DNA of 64,000 bases from Methylobacterium sp. J-078 (GCF_022829285.1 NZ_JAKSYI010000109.1:1-64000); one strand, 5' to 3'; positions 19,104 to 27,624 are shown, numbered from the stretch's first letter. Translations and numbers: made by a program. Notes: generated by a model from the sequence alone, not told the origin.

Positions 19104-20258
19104 CTACTCGGCCGGAGTGCCGTGGGGCAGGGCGACGGCGGGGGCGGGCTCCAGGGCCTTCACACGCCGGGTCAGGCGGGGCTCGACGTAGCTCCGGTAG
19201 ATGCCGGCGAGACCGTTGGGGAAGGCAAGCACCACGGCGATGAAGAGTGCACCGAGGCCGAAGAGCCAGAGTTCCGGAAAGCTCTCGGAGAAGCTGGTCT
19301 TGGCCCAGTTGACCAGCAGCGTGCCCCAGACGGCGCCGAACAGCGACAGGCGCCCGCCCACGGCCGCGTAGATCACCATCTCGATGGACGGCACGATGCC
19401 CACGAAGGAGGGCGACATGAACCCGACCTGCAGGGTGAACATCGCGCCCCCGATGGCGGCGAACACGGCCGCCAAGCAGAACGCGAAGGTCTTGAAGCTC
19501 GCGACCTGGTAGCCGGAGAAGCGGACCCGGTCCTCCTTGTCGCGCATGGCCACGAGGATGCGCCCGAGCTTCGAGCGCTTCACGTACTGCGCGAACAGAA
19601 TGCAGGCGACGAGCAGGCCGCCGTTGACGAAGTAGAGGATGTTGTGGGCGCGGTCGGTGCGGATGTCCCAGCCGTGGAGCGTACGCAGATCCGTGATGCC
19701 GTTGATGCCGCCGGTATAGCCCTGCTGGCCGACGATGAGGATCGTCAGGATGGCGGCGATGGCCTGGGTGATGATGGCGAAGTAGGTGCCGCCGACGCGG
19801 CGGCGGAACATCGCGGTGCCGATGACGAAGGCGAAGAAGGCCGGCACCACGATCACCGCGATCAGGGTGAAGGGCAGGCTGGTGAACGGCTTCCAGAACC
19901 AGGGCAGTTCGGTGATCTGGTTCCAGTCCATGAAGTCGGGGATGCCCGGCGTCGACTGGATCTTCGTGTTCTCGACGCTGGAGGCCTCCAGCTTCAGGTA
20001 CATGGCCATGAGGTAGCCGCCGAGACCGAAGAACACGCCCTGGCCGAGGGACAGGATGCCGCCGAAGCCCCAGCAGATGACGAGGCCCAAAGCCACGAAC
20101 GAGTAGGTGAGGTACTTGCCCACCAGATTGAGCCGGAAGGCGTCGAGCAGCATCGGCAGCACGAGGAAGATCACGGCGACGAGCAGCGCGAGGCTGATCC
20201 ACTCCATGGGCTTCATGAACGGGTTGTCGTGGACGGTCGAGGATGGGGCGCGGGTCAT
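19104..20258 (-). CDS. urtC: Urea/short-amide ABC transporter permease UrtC
   Basis: A 384-residue LIV-type inner-membrane permease with eight to ten hydrophobic segments. It has the family motif GFGGILSLGQGVFFGLGGY near residues 60-80 and IGTAMFRRRVGGTYFAIITQ mid-protein. It pairs with UrtB to form the channel. The C-terminal tail after about residue 355 is Arg- and Pro-rich. It starts 13 bases after urtB. It is equivalent to FmdF of Methylophilus if this system is primarily an amide importer. Confidence 0.93.
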   Translation of the reverse strand: MTRAPSSTVHDNPFMKPMEWISLALLVAVIFLVLPMLLDAFRLNLVGKYLTYSFVALGLVICWGFGGILSLGQGVFFGLGGYLMAMYLKLEASSVENTKIQSTPGIPDFMDWNQITELPWFWKPFTSLPFTLIAVIVVPAFFAFVIGTAMFRRRVGGTYFAIITQAIAAILTILIVGQQGYTGGINGITDLRTLHGWDIRTDRAHNILYFVNGGLLVACILFAQYVKRSKLGRILVAMRDKEDRVRFSGYQVASFKTFAFCLAAVFAAIGGAMFTLQVGFMSPSFVGIVPSIEMVIYAAVGGRLSLFGAVWGTLLVNWAKTSFSESFPELWLFGLGALFIAVVLAFPNGLAGIYRSYVEPRLTRRVKALEPAPAVALPHGTPAE

Positions 20259-20271
20259 GACGGGGGGCTCC

Positions 20272-21198
20272 TCAGCGCCGGACCTTGAGGGTGAAGAGGC
20301 CCTGAGGCCGCAGCATCAGGATGCCGACGACGGCCAGCAGCGTGATCACCTTGGCGGTGGAGCCCGACAGGAAGAATTCGAGGGTCGACTGGGTCTGCGA
20401 GATCGAGAAAGCCGAGGCGATGGTGCCCAGAAGCGAAGCGGCGCCACCGAAGACCACGATGAGGAAGGTGTCGACGATGTAGAGCTGGCCCGAAGTCGGC
20501 CCCGTCGAGCCCACCATGGTGAAGGCGGAGCCCGCGATGCCCGCGATGCCGCAGCCGAGGCCGAAGGTGAGGCGGTCGACCTTCTCGGTGTCGATGCCCA
20601 CCGCCCCAGCCATGGGCCGGTTCTGCACCACGGCGCGGACCTGGGCGCCGAAGCGCGAGCGGTACATCAGGAGCGCGACGCCAGCGGTGATGAGGAGGGT
20701 GACGGCCATCACGAACATGCCGTTGATGGGGATCTCGATGGTGTCGGTGACCTGCACCGAGCCGATGAGCCAGGCGGGGAGCTCGACGCCGACCTCGCGG
20801 GGCCCGAAGATCGTCCGGTAGGCCTGCTGCAGGATCAGCGACAGGCCCCAGGTGGCGAGCAGCGTGTCGAGGGGCCGCTTGTAGAGGTGGCGGATCAGCG
20901 CCCATTCCACCAGCATTCCCAGTGCGCCGGAGGCCACGAAGGCCAGCGCCATGGCGACGAAGAAGTAGGCCGGGAACAGGGCCGGCAGATGGGTCTGGAA
21001 GAAGCCCGAGCACAGGTAGGTCATGTAGGCGCCGAGGATCATGAACTCCCCGTGGGCCATGTTGATCACGCCCATCTGGCCGAAGATGATCGCCAGCCCG
21101 AGGGCCATGAGCGTGTAGACCGAGAACAGGATCAACCCGGCGAAGCCCTGCATCACGAAGATCGAGCTGAGGTCCGTGAGGGAATAGTCGCCGAGCAT
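20272..21198 (-). CDS. urtB: Urea/short-amide ABC transporter permease UrtB
   Basis: A 308-residue LIV-type permease with about eight transmembrane segments and motifs LMALGLAIIFGQMGVINMAH near the N-terminus and STGPTSGQLYIVDTF mid-protein. The ATG at 21198 (MLGDYSLTDL) has GGAAGG about 10 bases upstream and is preceded directly by a run of seven A residues, unusual in this GC-rich DNA. A longer in-frame extension exists but runs through the upstream repeat. It is separated from urtA by a 180-base gap filled mostly by a palindromic repeat. Confidence 0.93.
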   Translation of the reverse strand: MLGDYSLTDLSSIFVMQGFAGLILFSVYTLMALGLAIIFGQMGVINMAHGEFMILGAYMTYLCSGFFQTHLPALFPAYFFVAMALAFVASGALGMLVEWALIRHLYKRPLDTLLATWGLSLILQQAYRTIFGPREVGVELPAWLIGSVQVTDTIEIPINGMFVMAVTLLITAGVALLMYRSRFGAQVRAVVQNRPMAGAVGIDTEKVDRLTFGLGCGIAGIAGSAFTMVGSTGPTSGQLYIVDTFLIVVFGGAASLLGTIASAFSISQTQSTLEFFLSGSTAKVITLLAVVGILMLRPQGLFTLKVRR

Positions 21199-21256
21199 TT
21201 TTTTTCGACCTTCCGAAGGATGCGATTGGAGCTCTGCAAGCATCAGGCCGCAGGCA

Positions 21257-21373
21257 TCCCCCTCCCCCTTGCGGGGAGGGGTCAGGGGTGGGGGGTGGCT
21301 CCGCTGGCCTCCGCAGGTCGAGGGTCGCCCGACCACCCCCTCCCTCGATCCCTCCCCGCAAGGGGGAGGGAGG
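21257..21373. repeat. GC-rich palindromic intergenic repeat, copy 4
   Basis: About 117 bases between urtA (binding protein) and urtB (permease). The ends are CCCTTGCGGGGAGGG and CCCTCCCCGCAAGGGGGAGG, which are complementary, with GGGGTGGGGGGTGG and CCACCCCCTCC as inner arms. The unit differs in sequence from copies 1/5 and 2/3 but has the same plan. Confidence 0.7.
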
Positions 21374-21378
21374 CGATC

Positions 21379-22638
21379 CTACTGGTAGCCCTTCGGGAAG
21401 GGGTTCGGCTCGATGAGGTCCTTGCTCTCGTAGACCACCTCGAACTGGCCGGACGGCAGCGCCTTGGCGACGCGGGTCTTCGACCAGAGGTGATGGTTCG
21501 GGTGGATCTTGACGTAGCCCTCCGGAGCCTCCTTGAACTCGATGCCCGGCGAGGCGGCGACGACCTTGTCGACGTCGAAGGAGCCGGCCTTCTCGCAGGC
21601 CATCTTCCACAGGAAGGGGCCGAGATAGGCGGCCTGGGTCACGTCGCCGATGACGGTCTTCTCGCCCCACATCTTGTGGAAAGCGGCGACGAACTTCTCG
21701 TTGTTCGGGTTCTTCAGGGATTGGAAGTACTTCATGCAGGAATAGGCGCCCGCGATGTTGTCGCCGCCGATGCCGTCGATCTCGTCCTCGGTCACCGAGA
21801 TGGTCAGCAGGGTCTGCTTCGACAGGTCGATGCCGGCGGCCTTGAGCTGCTTGTAGAACGCCACGTTCGAGCCGCCGACGACGTCGGTGAAGATCACGTC
21901 GGGCTTCGTCAGCTTCAGCTTGTTGATCACCGAGTTGAACTGCGTGTGGCCGAGCGGGAAGTATTCCTCACCCACGACCTTGGTCTTCAGCACGTTCTCG
22001 ATGTGCTTGCGGGCGATCTTGTTCGAGGTGCGGGGCCAGATGTAGTCCGAGCCGATGAAGAAGAACGTCTTGGCGCCCTTCTCCTTGGCAACCCAGTTCA
22101 GCGATTCGAGGATCTGCTGCGTGGCCTCCTGGCCGGTGTAGATCACGTTCTTCGACTGCTCCAGGCCCTCGTAGAAGGTCGGATAGTAGAGAAGACCGTT
22201 GTACTGCTCGAAGACCGGGAGCGCGGCCTTGCGGGAGGCGGAGGTCCAGCAGCCCATCACGGCGGCGCAATGGTCATTGACGAGGAGCTTCTTCGCCTTC
22301 TCCGCGAAGGTCGGCCAGTCGGAGGCGCCGTCCTCCTGGATGATCTTGATCTTGCGGCCGAGCACGCCGCCGGCCTCGTTGATCTGGGAGATCGCGAGCT
22401 TCTCCGCCTGGATCGAGCCGGTCTCGGAGATCGCCATGGTGCCGGTGGCGGAATGCAGGATGCCGACCGTGACCTCGGTGTCGGTCACCGCGAGGCCGGT
22501 GGTGTTCACCGCCGAGGTCGGGGGTGCGGCCGCGAAGCTCATGCGCGGCATCAGCGCGATCGCCGGAGCGCCGGCGAGCCCCATGAGAAGCCTGCGCCGC
22601 AGCGCCGATTGCAGGCCGTTGCCCTTGTCCTCTGCCAT
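21379..22638 (-). CDS. urtA: Urea/short-amide ABC transporter substrate-binding protein UrtA
   Basis: A 419-residue periplasmic binding protein of the UrtA/FmdD/AmiC group. The N-terminus carries RRRLLMGLAGAPAIALMPRM, a Tat-like signal, with cleavage probably near SFAAAP. The mature part has the family stretch VTVGILHSATGTMAISE and LYYPTFYEGLEQS. I chose ATG 22638; a GTG at 22668 would add ten residues. It is the first gene of the operon urtABCDE-hydrolase-fmdA-fmdB-amiE and is divergent from a sensor kinase with an NCS1 permease domain. It binds urea or short amides; the exact preference is open. Confidence 0.93.
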   Translation of the reverse strand: MAEDKGNGLQSALRRRLLMGLAGAPAIALMPRMSFAAAPPTSAVNTTGLAVTDTEVTVGILHSATGTMAISETGSIQAEKLAISQINEAGGVLGRKIKIIQEDGASDWPTFAEKAKKLLVNDHCAAVMGCWTSASRKAALPVFEQYNGLLYYPTFYEGLEQSKNVIYTGQEATQQILESLNWVAKEKGAKTFFFIGSDYIWPRTSNKIARKHIENVLKTKVVGEEYFPLGHTQFNSVINKLKLTKPDVIFTDVVGGSNVAFYKQLKAAGIDLSKQTLLTISVTEDEIDGIGGDNIAGAYSCMKYFQSLKNPNNEKFVAAFHKMWGEKTVIGDVTQAAYLGPFLWKMACEKAGSFDVDKVVAASPGIEFKEAPEGYVKIHPNHHLWSKTRVAKALPSGQFEVVYESKDLIEPNPFPKGYQ

Positions 22639-22950
22639 CGTGCCCAAAACCCCTGTCCGTCGTCGCACGGCGCATCGGACGGCCGCGGATCGACGGAGCG
22701 GAGGCTAGGCCGCGTTGTGCAGTGCGGCCCATACGCTGTTTTGCGTATGTCGGAGGCCGGCGCACAGGCTCATGCTGGCGAACTGCCCGCGCGTCCCGGG
22801 CCCGGTCGCCGCTCCGCCCGCCGGGCCGGGGCGCGCTGCCGCGCGAGGCACAATCCTTGCGACGCCCGGGCGGCGGAGCGTCACGGTCTCGGACGCGCCG
22901 GGATGCCGCGCCAGATCCCGCGCCGCATGGTATCGTCCGTCCCGAACACG
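22639..22950. promoter_or_regulatory. Divergent promoter region, urtA operon and NCS1-kinase gene
   Basis: This 312-base gap separates two divergent transcription units and must hold both promoters. The one clear structure is the inverted repeat at 22730-22749. I looked for a sigma-54 type GG-N10-GC signature near that site on the urtA strand and did not find a correctly spaced one. Part of the region (22903-22950) may be coding if the kinase starts at an upstream ATG. Confidence 0.5.
22730..22749. promoter_or_regulatory. Inverted repeat CATACGC-N6-GCGTATG, candidate operator
   Basis: A perfect 7-base inverted repeat, CATACGC and GCGTATG, separated by TGTTTT, lies 92 bases upstream of the urtA ATG and about 200 bases upstream of the kinase start. 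Dyads of this size are typical of dimeric regulators, including LuxR-type response regulators such as the one at 26309. That link is inferred from position only. Confidence 0.55.
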
Positions 22951-25900
22951 ATGACCGAGCACCAGCGTATCCTGCCGATTCGGCGCGACTACAACCGCCT
23001 CGTGGCCGACGAGACGCTGGAGGACTACGCGCTTCGCTTCACAGCCAAGAAGGCGCGACGCTGGTCGGGCTTCCGGGTCGCCCAGACGGCGTTGGGCTCG
23101 CTCTCGTTCCTGGCGCTCGAGGCGATCGGCGGCACCCTGGTGCTCACCGTCGGCTTCACCAACACCCTGGCGGCCCTCCTCGTGGTGAGCGCGATCATCT
23201 TCGCCACCGCGACGCCGATCAGCCTCTACGCCGCCCGCTACGGCGTCGACATCGACCTCCTCACCCGCGGGGCCGGCTTCGGCTATATCGGCTCGACGGT
23301 GACCTCGCTGATCTACGCGAGCTTCACCTTCCTGTTCCTCGCCATCGAGGCGGCGATCATGGCGCTGGCCCTGGAGCTCTGCTTCGGGTTGCCCCCGAGC
23401 ATCGGCTACCTCGTCAGCGCGCTCGCGGTGATCCCGCTGGTCATCTACGGCATCGCGATGATCAGCCGCTTCCAGCTCTGGACGCAGCCGGTCTGGATCG
23501 TCCTCAACCTGGTGCCCCTGGCCTGCATCGCCTGGGCCGGGGACGCGCCGGTCTCGGCTTGGCTCGGCCATCCGGCCGCCGACGGGTCGGGCGGGTTCGA
23601 TTGGGCGAAGTTCGGCCTCGCCACCGGCATCCTCCTGGCGCTGCTGGCGCAGGTCGGCGAGCAGGTCGACTTCCTGCGCTTCGTGCCGGCACGCGAACCC
23701 GGCCGCGAGGGCCGCTGGTGGGCGGCGGTGCTGGGCGCCGGGGGCGGCTGGATCCTGCCCGGCATGCTCAAGATCCTGCTCGGCTCGTTCCTGGCCGTGC
23801 TGGCGCTGGCCCACGGCGTGCCCGCCGAGCACGCGGCCGAGCCGACACGGATGTACGCCGTGGCCTTCGGCTACGTGCTGCCCTCAGGTGCCGGCGCGGT
23901 GGCGCTGATGACGCTGTTCGTCGTGGTCTCGCAGCTCAAGATCAACGTCACCAACGCCTATGCGGGCTCCATCGCCTGGTCGAACTTCTTCTCCCGCCTG
24001 ACGCACAGCCATCCGGGCCGCGTGGTCTGGCTCGTCTTCAACGTCGCCATCGCGCTCCTGCTGATGGAGCTCGGCATCGACAAGACCATCGTCAGCACCC
24101 TGTCGCTCTATGCCGTGGTGGTCTCGGCCTGGGTCGGGGCGCTGGCGGCGGATCTGGCCATCAACAAGCCCTTCGGCCTGTCGCCGCCCGGCATCGAGTT
24201 CAAGCGCGCCCACCTCTACGCCATCAACCCCGTCGGCACGGGCGCCATGGCCCTGGCGATCCTGACCGGGTTCGCCGCCCATGCGGGCTGGCTCGGGGAG
24301 GGCGCCGTGCCCTTCGCGCCCCTGCTGGCGCTCGCCGTCGCGTGCGTGGGCGCCCCCGCCATCGCACTGGCCACGGGCGGGCGCTACTACCTCGCCCGGA
24401 CCCCGCGGACCGACTGGCAGGGGGCCTCCGAGATCACCTGCCGGGTCTGCGAACATCCGTTCGAGCCCGAGGACATGGCCCAGTGCCCGGCCTATGCGGG
24501 GCCGATCTGCTCGCTCTGCTGCTCGCTGGATGCCCGCTGCAACGACCTCTGCAAGCCGCACGGGCGTCTGGAGGCGCAGGCGCAGGACCTGCTCGCCCGC
24601 GTCGCCCCCGCCCGCACCGCAGCCTGGATCGGCGCGCCCCTGGGGCGCTACCTCGCGCTGATGCTCACCCTGGTGGCGGCCATCGCCCTCATCCTCGGCA
24701 TCGTGCATGCGGGGGCCAGCGCCGAGCATCCCGAACACCGCGAGGTCCTCGGCGCGGCGCTGACCAGCGTGTTCCTCATCCTCATCGTGATCCTGGGCAT
24801 CGTCGCCTGGCTGTTCGTGCTGGCCCAGGAGAGCCGCCGTGTCGCCCTGGAGGAGACCGCCCGCCAGACCGGGCTCTACCAGGCCGAGATCGAGGCCCAT
24901 AAGGTCACCGACGCCAAGCTCCAGCAGGCCAAGGAAATCGCCGAGGCGGCCAACCTCGCCAAGAGCCGCTACGTGGTCGGCATCAGCCACGAACTGCGCA
25001 CGCCCCTGAACGCCGTGCTCGGCTACGCGCAGCTGCTGGAGGGCGATCCCTCGATCCCGGCCCCGCGCCAGAACGGCATCCGCGTCATCCGGCGCTCGGC
25101 TCAGCACCTGTCGGGGCTGATCGATGGCCTCCTCGACATCTCCCGGATGGAGGCCGGGCGCCTCCAGATCCACCGCAACGAGGTGCGGCTCACCGAATTT
25201 CTCGACCAGATCGTCGACATGATCCGGCTCCAGGCGCAGGGGGCGGCCCTCGATTTCCGCTTCACCCGGCCCGAGACCCTGCCCATGGTCGTCGCCACCG
25301 ACGAGAAGCGCCTGCGCCAGATCCTGCTCAACCTCCTGTCGAACGCGATCAAGTTCACCCCCGCCGGGACGGTGACCCTGGACCTGACCTACCGCAGCCA
25401 GATCGCGGTCTTCACCATCAGCGACACGGGGCTGGGCATCCGTCCGGACGACCTGGAGCGCATCTTCGAGCCGTTCGAGCGCGGCTCGCTCGCCGCCGCC
25501 CGCTCCACGCCGGGCACCGGCCTCGGGCTGACCATCGCGCATCTGCTCGCCCAGGTGATGGGCGGTGAGATCACGGTGGAGAGCGAGGTCGGGCGCGGCA
25601 CGCGCTTTCGCGTCCGCCTGATGCTCGCCTCGGTGGCACGCCCGAAGCCCGTGCTGGCCCAGGCCAGCGCCCCGGCCCGGAGCTACGCGGGCGCGCGGCG
25701 CACCATCCTGGTCGCCGACGACGATGCCGCCCATCGCGGCCTGATGCGCGACATCCTCGAACCCCTCGGCCTCGTCGTACTGGAGGCCGGCGACGGCCCG
25801 GCTTGCCTGGCGCTCGCCGCGACGCGCCCACCGGACCTGTTCCTCCTCGACATCGCCATGCCGGGCATGAGCGGCTGGGTGCTGGCCAAGGCTCTGCGGG

Positions 25901-26316
25901 AGGCCGGCCACGCGGCGCGCATCGCCATGATGTCCGCCAACCTGCACGAGATCAGCCCGGCGCGCGGCAGCGATGCGCCCCACGACGCGATCATCGCCAA
26001 GCCCTTCGACCTGCGCGACTTCCTCGAATGCGTCACCGGGCTCCTCGGCCTCGACTGGACGGCGACGGAGGCGCCCGCGCCGCAGAAGCCCGAGGCCGCC
26101 TCGCCGGACCCGCGCCCCGAGCACCTCGCCGACCTCCTGCGCCTCGTGCGCATCGGGCATGTCCGCGGCATGGAGGCGAAGCTCGCCGAGATGGAAGCCG
26201 GCAGCGGCGCGCCGACCGCCTTCATCGCGCAGATGCGGGGGCTCACCGCCGCCTTCGACCTGCGCCGCGCCCGGGCCGTGATCGAGGGCCTGATGGAGCC
26301 CGCCTCCGATGGCTGA
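22951..26316 (+). CDS. Hybrid histidine kinase with N-terminal NCS1 permease domain
   Basis: A 1121-residue fusion. Residues 1 to about 480 form a complete NCS1-family permease (purine/cytosine/hydantoin type, about 12 helices; YNRLVADETLEDYALRF opens it). Residues 497-534 hold eight cysteines in a compact cluster. Two more helices follow (about 565-625), then a coiled coil, HisKA with His680 (GISHELRTP), the ATPase domain (LLSNAIKF, DTGLGI, GTGLGL) and a receiver with Asp967 (LFLLDIAMP). The permease part probably senses or co-senses a nucleobase, hydantoin or ureide, by analogy with the SLC5-linked kinase CbrA. Starts at 22903 or 22927 are also possible. It overlaps the response regulator gene by 8 bases. 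Confidence 0.9.
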   Translation: MTEHQRILPIRRDYNRLVADETLEDYALRFTAKKARRWSGFRVAQTALGSLSFLALEAIGGTLVLTVGFTNTLAALLVVSAIIFATATPISLYAARYGVDIDLLTRGAGFGYIGSTVTSLIYASFTFLFLAIEAAIMALALELCFGLPPSIGYLVSALAVIPLVIYGIAMISRFQLWTQPVWIVLNLVPLACIAWAGDAPVSAWLGHPAADGSGGFDWAKFGLATGILLALLAQVGEQVDFLRFVPAREPGREGRWWAAVLGAGGGWILPGMLKILLGSFLAVLALAHGVPAEHAAEPTRMYAVAFGYVLPSGAGAVALMTLFVVVSQLKINVTNAYAGSIAWSNFFSRLTHSHPGRVVWLVFNVAIALLLMELGIDKTIVSTLSLYAVVVSAWVGALAADLAINKPFGLSPPGIEFKRAHLYAINPVGTGAMALAILTGFAAHAGWLGEGAVPFAPLLALAVACVGAPAIALATGGRYYLARTPRTDWQGASEITCRVCEHPFEPEDMAQCPAYAGPICSLCCSLDARCNDLCKPHGRLEAQAQDLLARVAPARTAAWIGAPLGRYLALMLTLVAAIALILGIVHAGASAEHPEHREVLGAALTSVFLILIVILGIVAWLFVLAQESRRVALEETARQTGLYQAEIEAHKVTDAKLQQAKEIAEAANLAKSRYVVGISHELRTPLNAVLGYAQLLEGDPSIPAPRQNGIRVIRRSAQHLSGLIDGLLDISRMEAGRLQIHRNEVRLTEFLDQIVDMIRLQAQGAALDFRFTRPETLPMVVATDEKRLRQILLNLLSNAIKFTPAGTVTLDLTYRSQIAVFTISDTGLGIRPDDLERIFEPFERGSLAAARSTPGTGLGLTIAHLLAQVMGGEITVESEVGRGTRFRVRLMLASVARPKPVLAQASAPARSYAGARRTILVADDDAAHRGLMRDILEPLGLVVLEAGDGPACLALAATRPPDLFLLDIAMPGMSGWVLAKALREAGHAARIAMMSANLHEISPARGSDAPHDAIIAKPFDLRDFLECVTGLLGLDWTATEAPAPQKPEAASPDPRPEHLADLLRLVRIGHVRGMEAKLAEMEAGSGAPTAFIAQMRGLTAAFDLRRARAVIEGLMEPASDG

Positions 26317-27217
26317 GGCCCAGCGCGACATCGTCCTCGTGGTCGACGATTCCCCCGAGACCCTGAGCTTCCTCACCGAGGCGATCGAGCGCTCGGGCGC
26401 CACCGTACTGGTGGCGGTGGCCGGCGACCTCGCCCTGGCGCTCGTCGACGAGATCACCCCGGACGTGATCCTGCTCGACGCGATGATGCCCGGCATGGAC
26501 GGCTTCGAGACCTGCCGCCGCCTCAAGGCCAAGGGCCACCTTGCCCACGTCCCCGTCATCTTCATGACGGGGCTGTCCGAGACCGAGCACATCGTGAAGG
26601 GCCTGGAGGCGGGGGGCGTCGACTACGTCACGAAGCCGATCGCGCCGGACGAGATCCTGGCCCGCATCCGGGTCCACCTTGCCGGCGCCCGCGCGGCCCA
26701 GAGCGCGCGCGCCGCCCTCGACACCACCGGCCGCACCCTGTTCGCGGTGGACCGCGACGGCACCGTCCTGTGGGGCACGCCCCAGGCCGCCCGCCTGCTC
26801 GGGGGCTTCACCGAGCCCGGCGCTCCCTTGAGCCTACCGCCGCAGGGCGCCGCCTGGCTGCGCACCTGCCTCGCCGCTGCCGCCGCGCCGGCCCTGACGC
26901 TCACGAATCGCGCCGGCACGGCCTACACCTTGAGCTTCATCGGCGGCACCGGCGACGAGATCCTGCTGCGCCTGTCCCGCGACAGCACGGAGGCGGGGCT
27001 GGAGCGCCTGCGCCTGCGCCTGCGGGTCACCGGCCGCGAGGCGGAGGTGCTGCTCTGGCTCTCGCGCGGCAAGTCGAGCCGCGACATCGGCGAGATTTTG
27101 GGGTTGAGCCCCCGCACGGTGACGAAGCACCTGGAGGGCATCTACGAGAAGCTCGGCGTCGAGAACCGCACTGCCGCGTCCGTCATCGCCGCCCGCCACC
27201 TGCAGGACCTCGACTGA
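26309..27217 (+). CDS. LuxR-type DNA-binding response regulator
   Basis: A 302-residue regulator. The N-terminal receiver has the acidic pair DD (13-14), phospho-acceptor Asp57 (VILLDAMMPGMDG) and Lys109 (DYVTKP). A middle segment (about 125-225) resembles a reduced PAS domain (LFAVDRDGTVLWG). A C-terminal LuxR helix-turn-helix follows (TGREAEVLLWLSRGKSSRDI, then LSPRTVTKHLEGIYEKLGV). The ATG lies inside the end of the NCS1-kinase gene (ATGGCTGA), so the two are almost certainly a cognate pair. The most likely target is the divergent urt-fmd-ami operon and its own promoter (inference). Confidence 0.92.
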   Translation: MAEAQRDIVLVVDDSPETLSFLTEAIERSGATVLVAVAGDLALALVDEITPDVILLDAMMPGMDGFETCRRLKAKGHLAHVPVIFMTGLSETEHIVKGLEAGGVDYVTKPIAPDEILARIRVHLAGARAAQSARAALDTTGRTLFAVDRDGTVLWGTPQAARLLGGFTEPGAPLSLPPQGAAWLRTCLAAAAAPALTLTNRAGTAYTLSFIGGTGDEILLRLSRDSTEAGLERLRLRLRVTGREAEVLLWLSRGKSSRDIGEILGLSPRTVTKHLEGIYEKLGVENRTAASVIAARHLQDLD

Positions 27218-27330
27218 TCGGGTGCCCTTCGCACCGCCGCCGAGGCGACGCGGATATTTCCGGCCCGCCCCCTCGCTTTGTCCGCGCCAGACACGATCTA
27301 CCCTGGAAGGTCTGGGTTGGGAGCTTGGCG

Positions 27331-27510
27331 ATGAACTGGATGGCGTGGTTGGTCGGCCGCTGCGTGGACCTCACCGAGCGCGTGGTGCCCGGCATCGACC
27401 GGCGCGAGGCCGGACGGTCGGGCACGCCGCCGACGCTGCGCGGCCGGGTGCGCGGCTCAGGCTCCGAGCCCCTGGTGATGCAGCCCGACCCCGGCCACCG
27501 TCCGGACTGA
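27331..27510 (+). CDS. Small hypothetical protein, 59 residues
   Basis: A short frame starting MNWMAWLVGRCVDLTERVV, with GGGAG about 10 bases upstream and a TGA at 27508. It has a short hydrophobic N-terminus and a basic, Gly/Arg-rich tail. No family was recognised. It follows the response regulator by about 110 bases on the same strand. In DNA this GC-rich, short open frames are common by chance, so the call is tentative. Confidence 0.35.
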   Translation: MNWMAWLVGRCVDLTERVVPGIDRREAGRSGTPPTLRGRVRGSGSEPLVMQPDPGHRPD

Positions 27511-27624
27511 CCTTCATTCGCCGAAGCGGCCTTGGCTTCGGGAAAGAAACCGAGGCCGGAACCGGACGTCCGAGCGGCGTTGCGCGATGCAGCTCCGGTT
27601 CAGGGCGAGCGTGCCGCCCGAGCG

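Noticed and set aside
22715..22770. A possible sigma-54 promoter upstream of urtA (TGGGCCGCACTGCACA on the minus strand).
   Set aside because: The GG and GC doublets are 8 rather than 10 bases apart, so the invariant spacing is not met.
20107..22902. A very long open frame on the plus strand runs through the urt genes into the NCS1-kinase gene.
   Set aside because: The part before about 22903 is antisense to urtA, urtB and urtC, is low-complexity Asp/His/Arg-rich sequence, and has no family features. Only the NCS1-kinase portion is real.
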